Shown piece by piece: positions 1-6,603 of a DNA stretch of 18,541 bases. The stretch covers positions 1-18,541 of the forward strand of contig JAQGKC010000436.1 in NCBI GenBank assembly GCA_028290305.1, in the 5' to 3' direction. The notes beneath the pieces are model-generated. The model was not told the origin of the DNA, did not search any database, and saw only the letters and a program-made list of their open reading frames with translations. This DNA is from Bradyrhizobium sp. (GTDB lineage Bacteria > Pseudomonadota > Alphaproteobacteria > Rhizobiales > Xanthobacteraceae). Numbering within the stretch: position 1 is the first letter of the stretch; each line of letters opens with the position of its first letter. The translations under genes and the position numbers were made by a program.

Positions 1-207
1 CCCTGCGCTGGGGCGCGTAGCTTCAGCCTATTCGTGCGACGATCCCGCCGAATCTACGATCGTGGGTCGGAAACTCTGGCTCGGCATGAACTGCCGGGTC
101 AGGTGGTGATCAGCAATTCTCTCGGTCTCTCAAATGCGCTCATCGCTTCGCTTGCTCTCTCAAATCGAGAATATGAGCGACGCCTTGATTCGGTTGTCCG
201 TTGAATG
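1..207 (+). CDS. Possible 3' end of a gene cut by the left edge
   Basis: The first plus frame is open from the window edge to a TGA at 205-207, about 68 codons. The C-terminal half (for example the stretch VVISNSLGLSNALIASLALS) looks protein-like, but I cannot assign it to a family and there is no start to test. An open frame of this length arises easily by chance in GC-rich DNA, so this is a weak call. It could equally be non-coding flank. Confidence 0.18.
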
Positions 208-734
208 CCGCTGCGCCGATCAAGGCACCCGGCTGCCGTCTTTCCCGAAGAACTCTTTTTCGCGGGCCTGCATAGTTCCGGTCGTCTTAAGCTCTTCGCG
301 TTCTTGCTGAACGTGTACTTCCGGACATTCGGGAGGCGTCATGCCGAACCATCGAAGCCCCGCGTTCAAATCCTCGCGCTCGTACCGATGATGTCGCTGA
401 AGAAATGTACGGATCCGCGGCAAACAGAGATCGGCCGACAGGTGTTCTCCGGCTTGCGGGTCAGTTCGCGCAAAAGTCGTTACGGACGATTGCTGATCAC
501 GCATGCCGCAGCTTGAGAAGCGACTTCAACGAGCTTCCATCGCGGCAAGCACATTGGAAGTTGTCGTTTAACGGCCTGCGAGGCGTCGACTGCATGCGGC
601 AGCCGGTTCCTTAAGGCCACGCCAATAATCACATCGCAGGCGCAAAACGAGCGGCCGGCAAAGCGTGCCGCCAGCTCGGAGCTCAACGGTTCGTCTCGAA
701 AGCAACAATGTCGAGACGTTCAGCGTTGGGGAAC
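208..734. other. Gene-poor stretch, nothing recognised
   Basis: About 530 bases lie between the edge-cut open frame and the stop of the small secreted protein. Several short open frames of 60-100 codons occur on both strands. They overlap one another, have no convincing ribosome binding site and resemble no family I recognise. The base composition looks less codon-structured than the genes to the right. It may be decayed coding sequence, but I see no specific pseudogene. Confidence 0.5.
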
Positions 735-1097
735 TCAATAGTTGCGTTGGGCAGTCCAATATCCCGAACAGCGTGCACTTCCCGAGCGACCGCTCCAGGT
801 TCCACGACCTGAGGAGCCCGTCAGCCGACCAGACCCAGATGCGTGCTTCTCGTGAACGGTCACAGAAGCTTGAACGGCGCCAGATCTCGACACGTGGCCC
901 CTGAATGTCACCAGATTGGGGTGAGTTATGACGCCGTTGCGGACGTTGACAGAAAACTCATAGGTCGGATCGCAAGGGCCACGCCGCGTTTCAAAGGCGA
1001 GACTCCAGGGTCCGTCGTAAACGGAGGTCGCATGTGCCCCCGCGGAAAGGAACAATGACACGCAGGATGTTGCGATGGCGAGCAGAGGTTTCTTCAT
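735..1097 (-). CDS. Small secreted protein, unknown function
   Basis: This 120-residue protein begins MKKPLLAIATSCVSLFLSAG, a classical Sec signal peptide (basic n-region, hydrophobic core, cleavage probably near AHA-TS). The mature part has a YDGPWSL motif near its start, two cysteines (GPCDPTY and SARCSGYW) that could form a disulfide, and a Gly/Ser/Arg-rich tail (SGRLTGSSGRGTWSGRSGS). From memory, similar short exported hypotheticals are common in Bradyrhizobium; no function is known to me. I chose the ATG at 1095-1097 because it places the signal peptide at the N-terminus and has GGAG about 10 bases upstream. A longer in-frame start at 1175 would bury the signal sequence behind a repeat-encoded QDDTFG/QDDPFG extension. 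It is divergent from the dehydrogenase operon. Confidence 0.7.
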   Translation of the reverse strand: MKKPLLAIATSCVSLFLSAGAHATSVYDGPWSLAFETRRGPCDPTYEFSVNVRNGVITHPNLVTFRGHVSRSGAVQASVTVHEKHASGSGRLTGSSGRGTWSGRSGSARCSGYWTAQRNY

Positions 1098-1106
1098 GAG
1101 GTCATC

Positions 1107-1150
1107 TCCGAAGGGATCGTCTTGTCCGAAGGTATCGTCTTGTCTGAAGG
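1107..1150. repeat. 18-bp tandem repeat, about 2.4 copies
   Basis: Unit TCCGAAGGGATCGTCTTG at 1107-1124 is repeated at 1125-1142 with one change (G to T in the ninth base), followed by a partial third copy TCTGAAGG at 1143-1150. It lies just upstream of the start of the secreted protein, within the divergent control region shared with the dehydrogenase operon. It could be an operator array or a slippage product. Confidence 0.75.
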
Positions 1151-1160
1151 AATTGGCCAG

Positions 1161-1175
1161 ATGAATGTTATTCAT
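1161..1175. promoter_or_regulatory. Short inverted repeat in divergent intergenic region
   Basis: ATGAAT-GTT-ATTCAT is a perfect 6-3-6 inverted repeat about 10 bp beyond the 18-bp tandem repeats and 143 bp before the gamma-subunit start. It could be a regulator site for either divergent transcript. The arms are short and AT-rich, so chance occurrence is possible. Confidence 0.25.
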
Positions 1176-1317
1176 GCACAGCTCGCAGGGATTTCACTTC
1201 CATCGATAGTTTGTCCGAAGCTAGAACGTCTAGGTGAGATGTATCCGACCGGCAGAAAATGCCAGCGGTATTCCGGTTCGAAACGAACTTCGTGCGTTGG
1301 ATCGAAGAGGGACGGAG

Positions 1318-2064
1318 ATGAAATCGTCGGGCTCAACCGAACTGCTCCTTCGGCGCAGGGAGCTTCTTGCCGGCACTGCGATGTTGCTCTTCAGCGCTAC
1401 GCGCGTGCGCGCTGCTACCATTGCCGGACAACTGCCGTGGACGCCGAATGCAGGAAGTCCACCTTCGAGAGTGACACTCGGGCCGTGGGAGTTTTTCACC
1501 GGCGACGAAGGACGGGCGATGGAAGCGCTGGCCGATTGCATCATCCCGCCTGATCCGGAGACGCCCGGCGGCAAGGACGCAGGTTGCGCCGTGTTCGTCG
1601 ACCGGCAACTGGCAGGACCCTACGGCAGGCAGGAGGGTCTCTACGTCCGCCCTCCCTTCCAGATCGGCGCGAAAAGCCAGGGGCACCAATCGGAGAAGGG
1701 GCCAGCGCAAGAATATCGCGAAGGGCTTGCTGCACTCGACTCTGCCTGCAAGGCGAAGTACGGCGGGAAGCCTTTTACGGACTTGTCGGCCGCCGACAAG
1801 GATGACGTCCTGAAGGGACTGGAGAGGAGCGAGTTCAAGCTGGAAGGCGTCGATGGCAAGTCGTTCTTCGAGCAGGCCGTCAAGGATGTGCAGATGGGAT
1901 TCTTCGCGGATCCCGTTTACGGCGGCAACCGCGACATGGTCGCGTGGAAAATGATCGGCTATCCCGGCGCGCGCTACAATTACCTGGATTGGGTCAGCCG
2001 GCACAACGAACGCTTCCCGTTACCGCCCGTCGGTATCACGGGCAGTGCTCAATGGACGAGGTGA
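1318..2064 (+). CDS. Tat-exported gamma subunit of a gluconate-type dehydrogenase
   Basis: This 248-residue protein resembles the gluconate 2-dehydrogenase subunit 3 family, the small partner of membrane-associated FAD dehydrogenases. Residues 12-18 (RRRELLA) followed by a hydrophobic run and an Ala-x-Ala-like site around 30-34 form a twin-arginine signal. In this family the Tat signal typically carries the flavin subunit, which has none, through the membrane as a complex. The C-terminal part contains the typical aromatic segment FFADPVYGGNRDMVAWKMIG and GARYNYLDW. I chose ATG 1318 rather than the upstream in-frame ATG at 1234 because GAGGGACGGAG precedes it and the Tat motif then sits at the N-terminus. 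It is the first gene of a three-gene operon, and the FAD subunit starts 3 bp after its stop. Confidence 0.88.
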   Translation: MKSSGSTELLLRRRELLAGTAMLLFSATRVRAATIAGQLPWTPNAGSPPSRVTLGPWEFFTGDEGRAMEALADCIIPPDPETPGGKDAGCAVFVDRQLAGPYGRQEGLYVRPPFQIGAKSQGHQSEKGPAQEYREGLAALDSACKAKYGGKPFTDLSAADKDDVLKGLERSEFKLEGVDGKSFFEQAVKDVQMGFFADPVYGGNRDMVAWKMIGYPGARYNYLDWVSRHNERFPLPPVGITGSAQWTR

Positions 2065-2067
2065 GAG

Positions 2068-3846
2068 ATGCCGCGCAGACTCCCGAAAAAGGATGTTGTG
2101 ATCATTGGCTTCGGTTGGACCGGCGCCATCATGGCCAATGAGTTGACCGATGAGGGGCTCGACGTCATCGCGATAGAACGCGGTCCGTGGCGGGATGCGC
2201 CTACGGACTTTCCACCGACCTACATGCAGGACGAGTTGCGCTATCGCGTTCGTCATGAGCTTTTCCTGAGACCCGACCAGCTCACCTTCACGTTCCGAAA
2301 CACCATGAGCCAAACGGCTCTGCCGATACGAAGTTGGGGAGCTTTCATGCCGCCTAACGGCGTTGGCGGTGGCGGCACGCATTGGAACGCCGAGATGTGG
2401 CGCTTCCTTCCGTCGGACTTCGTGTTGAAGACACATCTCACCGAGCGCTATGGCGCGTCGTTTCTGCCCGCGGATATGACCATTCAGGACTGGGGCATCA
2501 CCTACGACGAGCTCGAGCCGTTTTACGATCACTTCGAACATCTCTGCGGAACATCGGGGCAAGCGGGAAACCTCAAAGGCAAGATACTGGAGGGCGGCAA
2601 TCCATTCGAAGGGCCGCGCTCGCGGCCCTATCCGACGCCGCCGCAAGCCCAGCCTTTCAGCCACACGCTGTTCGGCAAGGCCGCGCGCGAACTGGGTTAC
2701 AAGCCGTTCCCGCAACCATCCGGAAACCTCTCTCAAGCCTATACGAATCCCCTCGGCTTGCGCCTCGGGCCGTGCACCTATTGCGGCTTCTGCGAGTGGT
2801 TCGGCTGTAGCAACTATTCCAAGGCCAGTCCGCAAACGACGCTGATCCCTTACCTGATCCGGAAGCCGAACTTCACGGCGCGCGACAATTCCGAGGTGAT
2901 CAGGATCAATCTCGACCGATCCGGAACGCGGGCGACGGGCGTGACGTTCGTCGACTCCAGCGGAGAGGAATGGGAGCAGCAGGCCGACCTCGTTATTCTG
3001 TCGGCGTTTGCACTGTTCAATGTGCAGCTACTCTTGCATTCCAAAATCGGAAAACCATACGACCCGGTCGCCAATACGGGCGTGGTCGGACGCAACTACA
3101 CGCATCAGACGGTCTCGACCGTGAACGGATTCTTCGACAATAAGAAGTTCAATTTCAATCCGTTCATTGGATCGGGTTCTATCGGGATGTGCATCGACGA
3201 ATTCAACGGCGACAATTTCGATCACGGATCTCTTGGCTTTGTCGGGGGCGGCTATATGGGTCAGGTTCAGACCGGAGCCAGGCCGATCGAAAGTACGCTC
3301 GTGCCACCAGGTACGCCCAAGTGGGGAGCGGATTGGAAGAAGGCGGTCAAGGACAACTATCTGAGCACGGTGAAGCCCGGCACCGGCGTGCATGGGAGCT
3401 TTTATTCATATCGAGATGTCTATCTCGATCTGGATCCCACCTACACCGACCGCTTCGGGCGTCCGCTGATGCGGATCACGATGGATCTCAAGGAGAATGA
3501 GATCAAACAAAACAAGTTTCTGACGGACAAGTTTGCGGAGATCGTCAAGGCGATGGGGGCCGAGAAGCTCGCCGTGCAGTATCGCACCGGGCCTTACGAC
3601 ATAACGACGTATCAGACGACGCATCTCAACGGCGGCGCGGTCATGGGGGGCGATCCCAAGACCAGCGTGCTGAACAGATACCTGCAAAGCTGGGACGTTC
3701 CGAACCTGTTCGTGCTCGGCGCAAGCGCTTTCCCACAGAACCACGGCTACAATCCCACCCTGACGGTGGGCGCGCTGGCCTACTGGGCAGCAGCCGCGAT
3801 TCGCGGCCGTTATCTCAAGAGCCCGGGGAGGCTGATCGATGCATAA
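2068..3846 (+). CDS. GMC-family FAD dehydrogenase, catalytic subunit
   Basis: This 592-residue flavoprotein is the catalytic subunit of a gluconate/fructose/glucose-dehydrogenase-like complex oxidising a sugar, sugar acid or polyol in the periplasm. The N-terminal FAD Rossmann motif is G14-F-G16-W-T-G19, with an acidic end to the second strand (IAIERG). The segment GVGGGGTHWN is typical of GMC flavin attachment loops. Candidate active-site residues are His519 (THLNGGAVMGG) and the C-terminal QNHGYNPTLT segment (His559/Asn562). Cys236, Cys239, Cys242 and Cys247 form a CX2CX2CX4C cluster; related FAD glucose dehydrogenases carry a 3Fe-4S cluster at cysteines in this subunit, so an electron-relay cluster is inferred. 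There is no signal peptide, consistent with piggyback export on the gamma subunit. GAGG lies 9 bases before the ATG. Its 3' end overlaps the cytochrome gene by 8 bp. Substrate cannot be set from sequence. Confidence 0.9.
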   Translation: MPRRLPKKDVVIIGFGWTGAIMANELTDEGLDVIAIERGPWRDAPTDFPPTYMQDELRYRVRHELFLRPDQLTFTFRNTMSQTALPIRSWGAFMPPNGVGGGGTHWNAEMWRFLPSDFVLKTHLTERYGASFLPADMTIQDWGITYDELEPFYDHFEHLCGTSGQAGNLKGKILEGGNPFEGPRSRPYPTPPQAQPFSHTLFGKAARELGYKPFPQPSGNLSQAYTNPLGLRLGPCTYCGFCEWFGCSNYSKASPQTTLIPYLIRKPNFTARDNSEVIRINLDRSGTRATGVTFVDSSGEEWEQQADLVILSAFALFNVQLLLHSKIGKPYDPVANTGVVGRNYTHQTVSTVNGFFDNKKFNFNPFIGSGSIGMCIDEFNGDNFDHGSLGFVGGGYMGQVQTGARPIESTLVPPGTPKWGADWKKAVKDNYLSTVKPGTGVHGSFYSYRDVYLDLDPTYTDRFGRPLMRITMDLKENEIKQNKFLTDKFAEIVKAMGAEKLAVQYRTGPYDITTYQTTHLNGGAVMGGDPKTSVLNRYLQSWDVPNLFVLGASAFPQNHGYNPTLTVGALAYWAAAAIRGRYLKSPGRLIDA

Positions 3847-5083
3847 CTCCCGCGCGCCCGTCTTCCTGTCTGCGATTGTACTTTCCACGGCCATCGTCTC
3901 GTCCGCTTGCGCCGGCGCGTCGGACCTGCAGGAGTTCACTCGGATTGAACGCGGCGGCTACCTCGCGGCCGCGTCCGATTGCGTGAGCTGTCACACGGTG
4001 CCGGGAGGCAAGCCTTTCGCAGGCGGCCGGGCGATCGAAACGCCATTCGGCAACATCATCGCGTCCAACATCACGCCGGATCTCGAAACAGGCATTGGCG
4101 CCTGGAGTGACGACGCTTTCGACGCCGCCGTCAGAAGGGGTGTCAGACGGGATGGAGTGCTCCTCTATCCGGCGATGCCATACACCGCCTTTGCCAAGCT
4201 CTCGCGCGACGACGTGCTGGCGATACGCGCCTTTCTCAGCAGCATCGAGCCGGTCCGAAACGACGTGCCGGCCACCAGCCTGTCGTTTCCGTTCAACATC
4301 CGCTTCGGTTTGCGTGTTTGGAACGCGCTCTACTTCAACCAGGCTGAATTTCAGCGTGATCACTCCAAATCTGCAGAATGGAATCGAGGCGCCTATCTCG
4401 TCGACGGGCCTGTGCATTGTGGCGCTTGCCACACGCCCAAGACATTTCTTGGTGGCGACAAATCCGATCAATACCTACAGGGATCCTATCTGCAGGGATG
4501 GTACGCGCCCGATATCACAAACGATAGGCGCGTCGGATTGGGGAATTGGACCGTTGAAGATATCGCCACGTATCTGAAGACCGGCCACAATCGGATCACG
4601 GCCGCAACGGGGCCAATGGGCGAAGCAGTATCTCTATCGACGTCCCATCTAACAGACGAGGATACAAGGGCGATCTCAACCTATCTAAAATCGCTGCCGG
4701 GGAAAGCGGAATCCGAAAAGCCATTGCCTGTCAGTTCCGCGGCGATGGCGGCTGGTGGTGCGATCTATCGCGACCAGTGCTCTGCATGCCATGGGCTCGA
4801 AGGCAAGGGAATTCCAAATCTCTTCCCTGCCCTCGCCGATGGGGGTGTCAGGGCAAATGATCCGACAACAGCAATACGGGTTGTCTTGCGTGGCGCCCGG
4901 AGCGTGGCGACCGCCCGGGAGCCGACGTCACCTGGTATGCCGTCCTACAATTGGCAACTGAACGACAACCAAGTCGCCGACGTGCTCAATTATATCAGGA
5001 ATTCCTGGGGTGGGGCTGCGTCCCCGATCGAGGCAAAGGACGTCAGCCGCGTCAGGACCGATACCGCAGCGCGCGGAGACTGA
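3839..5083 (+). CDS. Triheme cytochrome c subunit of the dehydrogenase
   Basis: This 414-residue protein carries three CXXCH heme c sites: C48-VSC-H52, C194-GAC-H198 and C314-SAC-H318. Conserved methionines, for example in YPAMPYTAF and SPGMPSYNW, are likely axial ligands. The first ~25 residues form a Sec signal peptide ending around SSACA-GA. This is the architecture of the membrane-bound cytochrome subunit of gluconate, fructose and alcohol dehydrogenases, which passes electrons from the flavin/Fe-S subunit to ubiquinone or a terminal oxidase. The start overlaps the GMC gene by 8 bp, and GGGGAGG lies 7 bases upstream inside that gene, implying translational coupling. The residues after the last heme domain (about 392-414) are polar and lack a clear C-terminal membrane helix, so membrane association is uncertain. 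Confidence 0.9.
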   Translation: MHNSRAPVFLSAIVLSTAIVSSACAGASDLQEFTRIERGGYLAAASDCVSCHTVPGGKPFAGGRAIETPFGNIIASNITPDLETGIGAWSDDAFDAAVRRGVRRDGVLLYPAMPYTAFAKLSRDDVLAIRAFLSSIEPVRNDVPATSLSFPFNIRFGLRVWNALYFNQAEFQRDHSKSAEWNRGAYLVDGPVHCGACHTPKTFLGGDKSDQYLQGSYLQGWYAPDITNDRRVGLGNWTVEDIATYLKTGHNRITAATGPMGEAVSLSTSHLTDEDTRAISTYLKSLPGKAESEKPLPVSSAAMAAGGAIYRDQCSACHGLEGKGIPNLFPALADGGVRANDPTTAIRVVLRGARSVATAREPTSPGMPSYNWQLNDNQVADVLNYIRNSWGGAASPIEAKDVSRVRTDTAARGD

Positions 5084-5451
5084 GATCTGCCTTGTAAGAG
5101 GGCCCATGTCCCCGAGCATTCGAATCGAAGACAAGCGTCGTCATCGCGCGTCCGCTGACGGAGGTGTGTTTGCGTTCTTCCGTGACTTCCGGAATCCCAC
5201 GATCTGTGAGAACCCCGCCGACGATCCGACGAAGAAACCGTGAAGCCGGCCGCGCCATAGCCGAGCCTCCCATTAAGTTTCGGGCCAGCTAAGCAAAAAA
5301 GCTCGTGCGAGTGAAGTTTCCTCGACACGTCGACGGCACGCGATCGATCAGATCCTGCGGGTAGCGGGTGTTGCCGAGCGGGAAAATCCGGAAGCACCTG
5401 GAGGAGAGGCGGTGGAGTACGAGCCCGATTATCCTTTCCATGCCGCTCCGG
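5084..5451. other. Convergent intergenic gap, no gene identified
   Basis: These 368 bases separate the 3' end of the cytochrome operon from the 3' end of the kinase operon on the other strand. Short open frames occur on both strands. One minus-strand frame at about 5052-5273 reads in part VFDSNARGHGPSYK, but it resembles nothing I know and its tail overlaps the cytochrome gene. I found no strong GC stem followed by a T run, so I cannot place a terminator for either operon. Confidence 0.5.
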
Positions 5452-6564
5452 TCAGTTCGGAAGGCTGAAATAGAAGCGGGCGCCTTTGTCTGGCTCCGCT
5501 TCCGCCCATACACGTCCGCAGTGGCGCTGGATGATGCGGTGGACAATCGACAATCCGACGCCGGTCCCTTCGAACTCTTGGGCGCTGTGGAATCGCTGGA
5601 AGGCACCGAAGAGTTCTTTGGCTTGCTCCATATCAAACCCGGCGCCGTTGTCCCGCACGCAATAGATCTTTTCATTGGCCTGGTGCTGGCAGATGATTTC
5701 GATGACCGGATTGTCCTTGCCTCGTGTGAACTTGAAGGCGTTGGAAAGCAGATTGGTGAAGACTTGCTTTAGCAGGGCGGGGTCGCCGATGCAGTCTGGA
5801 AGATCGCCGATACGTATGTCGATGCGCCGTCCGCCTTGTTCTCTCTGTAACTCGGCCAGCACGTCACGGACCAGCGTTGCGACATCTACGGAAGATTTGG
5901 CGAGCGCTTGGCGGCCGAGACGCGACAGGCGGAGGAGGTCGCTGATGATCTGGGTCATTCGCTCCGACCCCATGATGATGTTGCGGACAATCTGCTGCGC
6001 GTCGGCCGGCATGTGCCTCGCATGGTCGTCGATCAGCATTTCCGCAGAACCGGTAATGACGAGCAACGGCGAACGCAGATCATGCGAAACCGAATAAGCG
6101 AACGCCTCGAGCTCCTTGTTTGCGGCTTCCAGTTCGGCCGTGCGTTCAAGAATGCTTCGCTCCAACTTCGCATTTGCAATGCGCAAATCCCGCACCGCCA
6201 GCGCACGCGCCAGAACCGGCAGGATCACACTCAGCTTGAACGGCTTTAGAATGTAATCGAGCGCACCGGTCTTCATCGCCTCTACGGCTGAGGTAATGGT
6301 GCCCTCGCCGGTCATGATAATGCCGACAAGGTCCTGATCGAGCTGCTTTGCCGCCCGAAGCAGGGCAATGCCGTCCATCCCCGGCATCATGAGGTCGGCA
6401 AGCAGCAGATCAAACCTGGCGTTCCCAAGGGCTTCCAGCGCAGTGGCTCCGTCACGGAACCCGTGGGTCTCGTATCCATGATCGCCAAGCGTGTTGCACA
6501 GCGCCTGCATTTGGGGTGCTTCGTCATCAACGATCAGTATGCGAGGAGCGGGTGTGTCGGCCAC
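5452..6564 (-). CDS. Receiver domain - histidine kinase protein
   Basis: This 370-residue cytoplasmic protein has a reversed order: an N-terminal receiver domain (1-120; Asp13/Asp14, phospho-acceptor Asp57 in LLADLMMPGMDG, Lys107 in KPF), a short coiled coil (about 125-155, ending ELEAFAYSVSHD), a HisKA domain with phospho-accepting His161 in SHDLRSP, and an HATPase domain (N box LLSNAFKFT, G1 box DNGAGFD, G2 box GTGVGLSIV around 333-341). No transmembrane segment and no DNA-binding domain are present. It starts with GTG at 6564, preceded by AAGGGAGG with 5 bases spacing. It lies 39 bp downstream of the large membrane kinase and is almost certainly co-transcribed, so it is likely a relay partner that receives phosphate on Asp57. 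The downstream output is not encoded next to it. Confidence 0.92.
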   Translation of the reverse strand: MADTPAPRILIVDDEAPQMQALCNTLGDHGYETHGFRDGATALEALGNARFDLLLADLMMPGMDGIALLRAAKQLDQDLVGIIMTGEGTITSAVEAMKTGALDYILKPFKLSVILPVLARALAVRDLRIANAKLERSILERTAELEAANKELEAFAYSVSHDLRSPLLVITGSAEMLIDDHARHMPADAQQIVRNIIMGSERMTQIISDLLRLSRLGRQALAKSSVDVATLVRDVLAELQREQGGRRIDIRIGDLPDCIGDPALLKQVFTNLLSNAFKFTRGKDNPVIEIICQHQANEKIYCVRDNGAGFDMEQAKELFGAFQRFHSAQEFEGTGVGLSIVHRIIQRHCGRVWAEAEPDKGARFYFSLPN

Positions 6565-6603
6565 GTAGGCCTCCCTTATTCTTATTGTTTCATCGCGAAC
6601 GGT

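Noticed and set aside
205..686. Overlapping short open frames near the left edge
   Set aside because: They overlap on both strands, have no ribosome binding sites and no recognisable domain, and none shows better codon structure than the others.
1098..1175. Longer start for the small secreted protein
   Set aside because: It would put 26 acidic, repeat-encoded residues before a clear Sec signal peptide; ATG at 1097 has its own GGAG.
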